A DNA stretch of 64,000 bases from Anaerolineales bacterium (lineage in GTDB: Bacteria > Chloroflexota > Anaerolineae > Anaerolineales > Villigracilaceae). Made by a program: the position numbers and the translations under genes. Within the stretch, counting starts at the first letter, position 1. Each line of letters opens with the position of its first letter. The DNA lies in the NCBI GenBank assembly GCA_013140605.1, contig JABFSL010000001.1, forward strand, positions 1-64,000, in the 5' to 3' direction. The notes below the pieces were generated by a model. That model was not told where the DNA came from. It searched no databases and saw only the letters and a program-made list of their open reading frames with translations. Of this stretch, positions 16,531-24,505 are shown one piece after another.

Positions 16531-19074
16531 TCACGGCACTTCGTAAATGACCGTATCATCCTTTTGGAAAATGGGTTTGAGATATGTTTTGAATTTCTCT
16601 TCGCTCACTGGGGTGGACGTTCGTTCAAGAATGCCAATATAAATATAGCGGATATTATATTTCTCGATGATCAGCTGCGCTTCCTCCCAGCGGGCGGTGG
16701 CATATAGTTTTGAGATGTCTTCGCGGCGGGAACCTTGCGGCTCGAAACTGCCGCGCCACTGTGATTCATGTCCGGGCCAGCCAAGCACGGTCTGTAAACC
16801 GGTGTGTGTGGAAATACGCGCGTAACCGCTGTAGCCATCTCCAACCGCTTCAGCAATGACTCCGTCCGGCACAGTGCGCAGGAATTCAATGGCGGCGGCT
16901 TCTTCGGGATTCTCGCGCAGGATGCGGTCAAAATCGTCGAGGGTGAATCCATCCACAGGTTTGAAATCGTTCGTTTTTGTGAGCAGGCCAAAGGCGGGAT
17001 ATAACAAGCCTGAAAAAATCACAATGCCGATCAACACGCGGAAGAGAATACTCTTCAGGCCGCGCAGGTTTATTAATAGTGTGCTCACGGCAAACGCGGC
17101 GGCGAGACTCCATAACATCCACGCTTGATAGTAGAACTTGAAAACTGTATTGATGCGGTATCCGAATTGATCGCGCAGATAAACGAATTCCGGGGCGATG
17201 ATGAGAACAGCACCGATGGTAATGAGGAGAAGGATAAATTGAGATGGACGGTTGACGGTGGACAGTGGACGGTGAATGGTTTCGGAGTTTTCGAATTCAG
17301 GCTTATGTTCACGCGTAAATAAAAATGCGAGTGAGGGGATCAGAACTGCAAGCAAGGTGATGAGGCTGGCGATATAACTTAATCTGCGCAGGGAGGTTGC
17401 GCCAATAAATTGAGCGGCGGTCATACCTTGTGAGTTTAGAAAGTTCAGGACAAAATCCTTTTCAACGATGGAACCGATCCAGCCCAAGGAGAAGGTGAGA
17501 AGGAAAAGGAGAAAAGTAAAACCAAGTCCGAGTGAAAAGCCAAGTTTCCAGTTTGGGGAAATTCTGGAGTCGGACAGCTCATTTGCCCTGTGGGTGCTGT
17601 CCGATTGTGTAGAAAGTGAAGCAGCAAGCTGCTTCACTCCAGAAGAAAGATAAATTAGATATGCAAAGATGGGAATGAGCAGTGTGCCCCACATCACCCA
17701 TAAATGGACTCCGCGGGTGGGATACATGAAGTTGGGCAAAATTCCGCCCGCTTGAGATGAAAATCCCAGATAGAAGGGAAAGTATAAAAGTATGGAAACA
17801 ATTCCAAGCGGCAGGGCAAGCAAGAATAAATCTTCGATGCGATTCCAACGCCAGCCATCTTCATTGGCGCGCCAGAAAATATACGCAGCCACGATCAACG
17901 TTGCGCCAACGAGAATATCCCAGGTGTTAAGGAAGGCAAGTCCGCCAATGACAAGGGCGGAGAATAAAAAGCCTGTGACGTTAATATGCAAACGCGCACC
18001 AAATAGATTTATGGAACCGCGAAAACCGCCAAGATAAAGATTCAGCGCAACAGCAATGGCAAGCAAACTAAATGGGAGCGCCAACACATGCGGATGCAAG
18101 TCACCGAGCAGGAAGGAGAAGAACGGGAATTCATCTATGACTTCGCGGAAACTTCCGAGCATGTCGTAATCCTGGATGACACGCGAAGAACGCCACCACC
18201 ACAGGTAACGATCAAGAGGTATCCAGTGAAGCGGCTCAAACGGCGGCTGTGACAGTTCCTTCATATCCAGCCATGTCCAAAAACTACTGGAGTATTCACC
18301 TGTCACCGAATCTTTTACCCAAAACAATCCGCCCTGGTGAAAAATTTCAAGCAGCGCGCCAAAGTTGGAAACGAGAAGCAGGAAGAGGGGGGCGAGAAGA
18401 GCGTTTCCGATTTTCGATTTTCGATTTTCGATTTTCGATTGGGAAAGCAGGTTGTATAAAATCCCGTACGAACCGACCGCGCCTAGCGCAAAGATGAGCG
18501 AAGTCATCAGGTTGTGCGCCATACTGCCGGTGATTCCAGAAACACGCGCGAGCATGGCGGTCATCACATAGCCAAAGTAATAATATGAAATTGCGTATCC
18601 AGATAACCACGGGTCCTGTGGAGGGAAAGTTTGCGAGCGCAGAATCCCGTTGATGAACGCCAATTCCATTGGCTTTTCGGTGCTGAGCAATTCAGGGTTG
18701 GCAGAACGGACAAAAGCAAGGAATGCAAATGCGACAAGGAATAAAACTTCAGTTGTAAGAATAAGGGAGAGATTCGATTTTAGGAAATTTACGATTTCGG
18801 ATTTACGATTTACGATTAACGATTGACGATTGAAAACCGCAAAAGTGCTTAAGCCGACGATAAATGCGAGTGCTAGAAGAATTCCGCCCATGTCATTTTG
18901 CGCGATGCCAAGCGAAGCGAGTAACCAGAAAACATATCCCCAGATCAACAGGCCCGCGGCGCGTGACAGGGTATAGCCCCTGTCAGCCAGCGCGGGGAAA
19001 AGTGCATACGCGAGCGGAAAGGTCAGCCAGCCGAGGAGCGTGAGAAAAATATACCAGACGAAGAATGCGGTCAT
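16531..19074 (-). CDS. DUF2298 (Chlor_Arch_YYY) polytopic membrane protein
   Basis: The 847-residue protein has many predicted membrane helices and the family hallmark 'GYAISYYYFGYVM' preceded by 'STEKPMELAFINGILRS' and 'FPPQDPW'. DUF2298 proteins are GT-C-like membrane proteins found in Chloroflexota and archaea, thought to act in glycan assembly; no reaction is established. The C-terminal extracytoplasmic part contains 'VLGWPGHESQWRG'. It overlaps the DUF952 gene by 4 bases, so translation is coupled. Three heptanucleotide arrays lie inside it, encoding 7-residue periods such as 'NRQSLIV NRKSEIV'. Confidence 0.85.
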   Translation of the reverse strand: MTAFFVWYIFLTLLGWLTFPLAYALFPALADRGYTLSRAAGLLIWGYVFWLLASLGIAQNDMGGILLALAFIVGLSTFAVFNRQSLIVNRKSEIVNFLKSNLSLILTTEVLFLVAFAFLAFVRSANPELLSTEKPMELAFINGILRSQTFPPQDPWLSGYAISYYYFGYVMTAMLARVSGITGSMAHNLMTSLIFALGAVGSYGILYNLLSQSKIENRKSKIGNALLAPLFLLLVSNFGALLEIFHQGGLFWVKDSVTGEYSSSFWTWLDMKELSQPPFEPLHWIPLDRYLWWWRSSRVIQDYDMLGSFREVIDEFPFFSFLLGDLHPHVLALPFSLLAIAVALNLYLGGFRGSINLFGARLHINVTGFLFSALVIGGLAFLNTWDILVGATLIVAAYIFWRANEDGWRWNRIEDLFLLALPLGIVSILLYFPFYLGFSSQAGGILPNFMYPTRGVHLWVMWGTLLIPIFAYLIYLSSGVKQLAASLSTQSDSTHRANELSDSRISPNWKLGFSLGLGFTFLLFLLTFSLGWIGSIVEKDFVLNFLNSQGMTAAQFIGATSLRRLSYIASLITLLAVLIPSLAFLFTREHKPEFENSETIHRPLSTVNRPSQFILLLITIGAVLIIAPEFVYLRDQFGYRINTVFKFYYQAWMLWSLAAAFAVSTLLINLRGLKSILFRVLIGIVIFSGLLYPAFGLLTKTNDFKPVDGFTLDDFDRILRENPEEAAAIEFLRTVPDGVIAEAVGDGYSGYARISTHTGLQTVLGWPGHESQWRGSFEPQGSRREDISKLYATARWEEAQLIIEKYNIRYIYIGILERTSTPVSEEKFKTYLKPIFQKDDTVIYEVP
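17245..17279. repeat. Heptanucleotide array in the DUF2298 gene (TGGACGG family)
   Basis: Five consecutive 7-mers are visible: TGGACGG TTGACGG, TGGACAG TGGACGG, TGAATGG. On the coding strand they contribute to 'IHRPLSTVNRPSQ', between membrane helices. Confidence 0.75.
18408..18442. repeat. Heptanucleotide array in the DUF2298 gene (CGATTTT family)
   Basis: Four perfect CGATTTT units and a partial fifth occur in tandem. Because 7 x 3 = 21, the coding strand shows a 7-residue peptide period ('KSKIENR KSKIGN') in a loop between helices without breaking the frame. Confidence 0.85.
18788..18836. repeat. Heptanucleotide array in the DUF2298 gene (TTTACGA family)
   Basis: Seven tandem units run TTTACGA TTTCGGA, TTTACGA TTTACGA, TTAACGA TTGACGA, TTGAAAA. 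The coding strand reads 'NRQSLIV NRKSEIV NFLK', a 7-residue repeat in a loop between hydrophobic segments. Confidence 0.85.
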
Positions 19075-19427
19075 GCCAAAGGTGGGAGAATGAACATTCC
19101 AGCAGAATCAGGCACAAAGTCCAAAACTGAGGCGACTGCTGTTAAGTTGATCGGGCCAAAGATGTGCGGGAATTTATCGGAGTCGGAAATGCCCGGGGCG
19201 GGAGATCCAGCAGGCGGTTCCCATTTTAACTCGGGCTTGAGTTGTGCTTCGTCCAGTTTTAACAACACGAGATCATTTCCTCCGCGATAAAAAGCGTTCG
19301 CGACATACAATACTTGTTTTTCGGTGGAGCAGTGAATAAAGCCTTCGGTCCGCAAACTTGGCGCGATGTATTCACCGCGAGTCTGCGCTTCGTTCCATTC
19401 GGCGCGCGATGTGATGTGCAGGATCAT
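19071..19427 (-). CDS. DUF952 family protein
   Basis: The 118-residue protein shows 'MILHITSRAEWNEA', 'EGFIHCST', 'LVLLKLDEAQL', 'KFPHIFGPINLTAV', the conserved blocks of DUF952, a small soluble family of unknown function often described as glutathione S-transferase-associated in annotations. It is inserted between two DUF2298 genes with 4-base overlaps on both sides (start and stop), so it must be translated together with them. This tight embedding in a glycan gene run is unusual, and its role there is unknown. Confidence 0.88.
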   Translation of the reverse strand: MILHITSRAEWNEAQTRGEYIAPSLRTEGFIHCSTEKQVLYVANAFYRGGNDLVLLKLDEAQLKPELKWEPPAGSPAPGISDSDKFPHIFGPINLTAVASVLDFVPDSAGMFILPPLA

Positions 19428-22400
19428 GGCAGGACCTCGTAGATGGTTGTATTTTTATCTTGATAAACCGCGCTCCAATACTTGCCTTCGAATTTTTCGA
19501 ACTTGGCAAAACCGTCCAAAGAGGGATCAAGGAGCGGGTAGACATTCCGTTCAAGCTGACCGACGATAAAATATTTAACCTGATGTTTCTTCAGGAATGT
19601 GCGCGCCCATTCAACATCCAAAGTATTGTAGAACGTGGATATATCAGCGACGCGGTCGGTAATAATATTCGGCGCGATCAGCGCGCGCTGCTGGCGTTGA
19701 TGGAAATTCCAGCCGATCACGCCGGGCAAACCGGTGTAAATAGTAAAGCGTGTACACCAGCGATATTCCGAGCAATTGGCTTCAACGATCACCAGCGAAC
19801 CCTGCACATTATCCTGCATCCAGCGGATGGCGCGATAATCTTCGCTCAAGTCCATGGTGTTGCCATCCCAATGCTGGGAATAATTCATGTAGCTCATACT
19901 GTCGAGCGTGTGCGGAGCGGTGGGAGTCATGCGGTCGCTGATCTTGTCAGACGTGGCTGTGATCGTAAACAAGAACGCGCCCGCGAACAGAATATAAAGT
20001 CCAGTCTGGTAGATCGTGCGCCAGCGCAAACGCCAAAACGGGAAGGCGTTCAACAGCCAGCCAAAAGCCACCGCCGCGCTGACCGAGAACAATAACCAGA
20101 CCTGCATATATAGTTTGAAGATCGTGTTCATGCGGCCAAGATCGCCGCGCAATGCAATGACTTCCACGGCCATTGTCAGCGCAAGCCCGGTGCCGATCAT
20201 CAGCAAGACGCCGCGTTTCACACTCGGCATGTTAGGGCGCAGAAGCAGAATCCCAGCCCAAACTGCGAGTGGCAAAGCCAGCCATGCGATGCGCGCATCT
20301 TTGATCGCGAAGAAGGCCAGCAAAGCAACGATCAATCCCAATCCTATTTCGATAAACAATGAATAGGGATTTAATTTTTTCAAATGTGAAACGGGAGTGA
20401 ATGCCATCCATTCGCGCGTTTCCCAGATAAGCCAGGCGGTGATGATAAAGAGGAACAATCCCCATTGCGTGAAATAGGATGAGAAGGGCGTATGCGTCGC
20501 AGTCCACGGATCAATGCTGTTATAAGCCTGACTGTACCAGACGTTGAACGGCAAATACATCAACGAGCCAAGCGCATACAAAACAATAACCGCGCCGATT
20601 GAAAATAACAAACGCCCAAGCCAGTCTGGAAGATTGAAACGTCCCTTCCATTCAAAGTGACGGTTGATGGCATAGATCATTGCCAGCGCCGTGAACGGGA
20701 AGAAAGTGTACAAGTCCCATGTGTTGGTCGGTTTGAGCGCGCCGATCATCAACGCGCCGATGCCAAAGGCGGCGATCCATTCTGCGCGGCTTAATTGTGC
20801 GCGCGATTTGATGAACGAAACCGCCCACGCAATGATGAACAAAGTCAACGGCATGACAAGCATATGCGCGTGCAGATCGCTGTATAGGAATGTGAATAAC
20901 GGAAATTCCGTGATCTCATTGCCCGGTCCCGATGGGATCACGCGGCTTGGATTCCAATACCAATCTCCGCGCCCGATCGGCAGGATGGCATCGCCCGCCA
21001 GAAGAATGATTCCCTTGAATGCCCATATCCATCTTTGCACCAGCGGAGCATCCGCAAGGACTGTATCAACCGGCATGGCAAGACGCTGGAATGCCTGGAA
21101 GACCATTTGCACCGTGCCAAGATTCCCAATAAAGACAGCCATCACAGATGCGGCAATTCCAGAAACCAAGGTGGAATGCGGAATGCGGAATGCAGAATCT
21201 TCATCCGTTGCAACAAGTGAATAAGCAACGCTAAACGCCCCAATCGCAACCAACGCATACCATGTCGGCAAAATAAAATTGAATCCAATCGAAGGCACAA
21301 TGCCGAGCAGTTTCAACGGCGTGCCAGCCAGCACAAAACCGTAATAGTAATAATTGATGTATCCGCCCGCGAACCACGGATCATACGGCGGGAAACTCGT
21401 GCTCTTCAAGACCGCGTTGAAATACGAAAAATCCATTGGCCGTTCGCCGCCCTTGGAAGGATGCCAAAGATCGGAGTTGCCGAGTCGGATAAGAAGATCG
21501 ATCAGGAAGAAGACGAGGAACAGGATCTCCACCATGACGAAGAATCTGCGGCTTGAATCCCACTCATCTTTGAACTGGTTTCTGCGGATCAGCCCCAAGC
21601 TGATGCCTGCCACAGCGATAATGGCAAACGCCACACTGATGGAGACTCGCGTATACGGCACGCCCACTGAACCGCCCATCCACGAGATCCACGCCAGCAA
21701 TGCCAGCCCAACAATTCGGCCCAACGGATAGGCATATTGACGAAGCCCCGGCAAAGCCAGCCGTGTGATCGGGTAGGCAAAGAGTCCGAGTACAAAAATA
21801 AATCCATACCAAAACAAAACACCCACAACAGGATATTTATTTTGTATCCAATCATAATTAAATAACTGTGACCATGTCCCGCCCGCGCGTTGTTGCGCAA
21901 GGCGTGTCTCGGGCAGCATCAGGTCCTTGTAATTGCCAGCCTGCTTCGGTGTGAGATGAACGGCATTCGTCAAATCCACAGAGCCAAGCAAGGCTTGCGC
22001 TTTCGCCGCATCAAAGTCATCAGTTTTTTGGAAGATCAAAACTTTTGGATGATCGTAAAAAGTAAAAGCTTCCTCCGCGGCTTGATCGTTTATTACCAGC
22101 GGCCCAAGCGTGGGATACGATTCAAAGACCGCCACCAACTCAAAACCCAGGTTGCCCTGATATTGTCCGGGCTGAGCCACACGATAACACTTGATGATAT
22201 TTTCGTTTTCCGGGCAGCCAAGCAGTTCACGATAATATTTTGTCGTAAGCGGATATCTGTCCGGCAGGCGCGTGATCTGCGCGTACTGGTGATTGGTCGG
22301 GATGAAAATGTAATCGGTCTGACTCAGCGTATCCATGAAACGAGTCAGCTTTTCGGCATTGTCGTCCCAATAGACTTGCAAATTCAGATCGCCGCGATAC

Positions 22401-24346
22401 ATTCCGCCAAACGGATCAAACCCATCAATGCGGAAGGGAAGGCCATAATCATAATCCGTCTCGTTGGCAAAGGACGCGCCGGAAAGAGTCAGGTTTTGTC
22501 TGCCGAAAGTTTCCAACGTCAACGCGTATGTCGCATTCGCCGAGACAGGCACAGGCTCGGCAAAAGTAAATGAAATTTTCGGGCCGCGCGGGTCTTTTGA
22601 ATCAGGCGCATAGAGTTTGGCGGATGCGCTCGCAAATATCTGTCCGGGATCATCGACAGCGGCAATGGACAGATCGAGTCTGACTGCGGATGTTGAAAGA
22701 TCGGTAGCGTGAGCAAGAATTACGCCGGTCAACACGCCATCTTGATTCGGCGTTATCACGGTGGTATACGGAACTCCAGATTGAACAAACCCGCCAATCG
22801 GGAATGATATGGGCTGCAAGATGACGTTTCCATCACTCGCGCGAATCTGTAAATTGATCGGACCCGGTACATTCTCGTAAATCCAGCGCGAGGCGGCCAT
22901 GCGCGGTTCAGGACGTAGATAAATACTTTGAAATGCGAAAGCCCAGATGGCGGTGAGGGTGAGGACGACAGTCCCAACGAAAGCAGCAACCATAGACCGT
23001 GGACGGTTGACCGTTTGCGTCACGGTCTGTTGTCCATCGTCAATGGTCTTCTTCAAACCTGCAAACTCGAACACGCCCCAAGCCGCCATCATCGCCAAAA
23101 GCGGATAGACCGGCAATTGATAGCGCATGGTCGGGTTGAACTGCATGGATTGCCAGCCGAAGTAAAACGCGGTCCAACCCCACAGCAAAAGATGATGCCA
23201 TTCGCCTTTGATGATCCGCCAGCCCATCAGCAAAAATCCAGCCCACGCCAGAATGCCGAGAGGAAGTCCCAGCCCCCAAACGGTTAGATTGGTGAATGAA
23301 TATAAATGCGTGCGCTGTGCCCATTGCAAATTCCAGGGCAAATCTGAATCACCGGAAGCCTGCGCGCGCTGTTCGCTGATATTCTCAACCCATTGCGGAT
23401 TCAAGCCCAACCCGCTAAATGCATACGGCTGGAAGATGCGGAAGGAGATGATCGTAGCCAATCCGCCTGCCATCAAGCAGATCACAATAAATTTAAATAT
23501 TTCATTGTTGATCTGTTTTTTATTGACCAGTTGCCGCACAATAAACGCGCCCGGCAATGCGATCGCCAGCGCGGCCGCGTTGATCTTTGAAGCCATCGCC
23601 ATACCCAGCGCAACGCCAAACCCAATGCTGAGCCAGAAAAGAGGAGAGCGGACGATGTGTAAAACAGAATGCGGAACGCGGAATGCGGAATGCAAATTTT
23701 GCACATCCTTTTCCGCATCACTTTCTGCCTTCTGCTCCGTGAAGCGGCCTTCCGCCTTTTGGCTGACAATCCCCACCGCAATATAAAGCGTCAGGAACAT
23801 GAATAGATTGGTAAACGAGTCTGTTGTGAAAAAATGCGATTGCTGTATCTGCATGACCGCAAATGAAGAGAACGCCGCCGCGATCAAAGCAACCCGCCGC
23901 CCATACAATTTCGAAACCATAAGATAAAGCAGGAAGATGGTCAATAGATCGGCCAGTGCGGAGAGCTGCCTCGCAAAGAATTTCGATTTGCCGATATCCT
24001 CGTTGTTGGTGATTTCAATTGCGACACGCGTCAGCGTCATTGGCAGATTGCCGTATACATAAAAACCAAAACCACGGTTATAGGGGTTGAGTGTGGATGT
24101 GTCGGAATCCAAATATTCTCCCAAGCTTAGCCAGCGTTTTTGTTCCGCTGGGCACGCCTCCACAGGTAGAAGTGGGTCTTCACAAGTATGCGCTTGTAAA
24201 TTATCCAACACACCGCTGAAAAACAATTCATCCGGATGCTGGTGATAGCCCTCGCCCCAATTCACACCACTCAAACGCAAATAGCCCGCCAACAGCAGGA
24301 TAAGAATAAAAAGCAGATCGTAAACCCACGCGCGTTTTTCGTTCAT
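19424..24346 (-). CDS. Giant GT-C/DUF2298 fusion membrane protein
   Basis: At about 1640 residues this looks like two polytopic modules joined. An N-terminal GT39-like half (about 1-480) carries 'HQHPDELFFSGVLDNL' and 'NRGFGFYVYGNLPMT', followed by an extracytoplasmic beta-rich segment (about 480-780). The C-terminal DUF2298 half (about 840-1640) contains 'GGYINYYYYGFVL'. It probably handles lipid-linked sugars on the outer membrane face (inference). The track start is a TTG; the ATG at 24346 ('MNEKRAW') is preferred. Heptanucleotide arrays encode inserts such as 'SAFRVPHS' and 'SAFRIPHS' in loops. Confidence 0.85.
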   Translation of the reverse strand: MNEKRAWVYDLLFILILLLAGYLRLSGVNWGEGYHQHPDELFFSGVLDNLQAHTCEDPLLPVEACPAEQKRWLSLGEYLDSDTSTLNPYNRGFGFYVYGNLPMTLTRVAIEITNNEDIGKSKFFARQLSALADLLTIFLLYLMVSKLYGRRVALIAAAFSSFAVMQIQQSHFFTTDSFTNLFMFLTLYIAVGIVSQKAEGRFTEQKAESDAEKDVQNLHSAFRVPHSVLHIVRSPLFWLSIGFGVALGMAMASKINAAALAIALPGAFIVRQLVNKKQINNEIFKFIVICLMAGGLATIISFRIFQPYAFSGLGLNPQWVENISEQRAQASGDSDLPWNLQWAQRTHLYSFTNLTVWGLGLPLGILAWAGFLLMGWRIIKGEWHHLLLWGWTAFYFGWQSMQFNPTMRYQLPVYPLLAMMAAWGVFEFAGLKKTIDDGQQTVTQTVNRPRSMVAAFVGTVVLTLTAIWAFAFQSIYLRPEPRMAASRWIYENVPGPINLQIRASDGNVILQPISFPIGGFVQSGVPYTTVITPNQDGVLTGVILAHATDLSTSAVRLDLSIAAVDDPGQIFASASAKLYAPDSKDPRGPKISFTFAEPVPVSANATYALTLETFGRQNLTLSGASFANETDYDYGLPFRIDGFDPFGGMYRGDLNLQVYWDDNAEKLTRFMDTLSQTDYIFIPTNHQYAQITRLPDRYPLTTKYYRELLGCPENENIIKCYRVAQPGQYQGNLGFELVAVFESYPTLGPLVINDQAAEEAFTFYDHPKVLIFQKTDDFDAAKAQALLGSVDLTNAVHLTPKQAGNYKDLMLPETRLAQQRAGGTWSQLFNYDWIQNKYPVVGVLFWYGFIFVLGLFAYPITRLALPGLRQYAYPLGRIVGLALLAWISWMGGSVGVPYTRVSISVAFAIIAVAGISLGLIRRNQFKDEWDSSRRFFVMVEILFLVFFLIDLLIRLGNSDLWHPSKGGERPMDFSYFNAVLKSTSFPPYDPWFAGGYINYYYYGFVLAGTPLKLLGIVPSIGFNFILPTWYALVAIGAFSVAYSLVATDEDSAFRIPHSTLVSGIAASVMAVFIGNLGTVQMVFQAFQRLAMPVDTVLADAPLVQRWIWAFKGIILLAGDAILPIGRGDWYWNPSRVIPSGPGNEITEFPLFTFLYSDLHAHMLVMPLTLFIIAWAVSFIKSRAQLSRAEWIAAFGIGALMIGALKPTNTWDLYTFFPFTALAMIYAINRHFEWKGRFNLPDWLGRLLFSIGAVIVLYALGSLMYLPFNVWYSQAYNSIDPWTATHTPFSSYFTQWGLFLFIITAWLIWETREWMAFTPVSHLKKLNPYSLFIEIGLGLIVALLAFFAIKDARIAWLALPLAVWAGILLLRPNMPSVKRGVLLMIGTGLALTMAVEVIALRGDLGRMNTIFKLYMQVWLLFSVSAAVAFGWLLNAFPFWRLRWRTIYQTGLYILFAGAFLFTITATSDKISDRMTPTAPHTLDSMSYMNYSQHWDGNTMDLSEDYRAIRWMQDNVQGSLVIVEANCSEYRWCTRFTIYTGLPGVIGWNFHQRQQRALIAPNIITDRVADISTFYNTLDVEWARTFLKKHQVKYFIVGQLERNVYPLLDPSLDGFAKFEKFEGKYWSAVYQDKNTTIYEVLP
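21173..21200. repeat. Heptanucleotide array (GGAATGC family) in the giant fusion gene
   Basis: Three perfect GGAATGC units are followed by AGAATCT. On the coding strand they give 'SAFRIPHS', near-identical to the peptide made by the second array of the same family at 23666-23693. Confidence 0.8.
22985..23047. repeat. Degenerate heptanucleotide-like stretch (GGACGGT family)
   Basis: The stretch around CCGTGGACGGTTGACCGTTT can be cut into related 7-mers (CGTGGAC, GGTTGAC, CGTTTGC, GTCACGG), though less regularly than the other arrays. It encodes 'IDDGQQTVTQTVNRPRS' just before a hydrophobic helix. Confidence 0.45.
23666..23693. repeat. Heptanucleotide array (GGAATGC family), second copy in the fusion gene
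   Basis: Four units (AGAATGC GGAACGC, GGAATGC GGAATGC) encode 'SAFRVPHS' on the minus strand. They lie within a charged insert ('EQKAESDAEKD') between two membrane helices. Confidence 0.8.
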
Positions 24347-24367
24347 AGTTTTCCATGTCAAGGAGTC

Positions 24368-24491
24368 ATGTCGTTGCGAGGGCGCTCCTGGTCTTCGCCC
24401 GACACTTGCGCCGCGCCAGTGCGGTGAGCAATCTCCAATGGCGATGAGATTGCTTCGTCGGAAAGAGCAAGTGCCCTCCTCGCAACGACAT
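24368..24491. repeat. MITE-like palindrome, copy 1
   Basis: ATGTCGTTGCGAG at the left end is matched by CTCGCAACGACAT at the right end. Internal words such as GAGATTGCTTCGTCGG are shared with the elements at 35230 and 44452. It fills the gap upstream of the giant fusion gene and codes for nothing. Confidence 0.75.
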
Positions 24492-24505
24492 TATTTGCAA
24501 TGACA

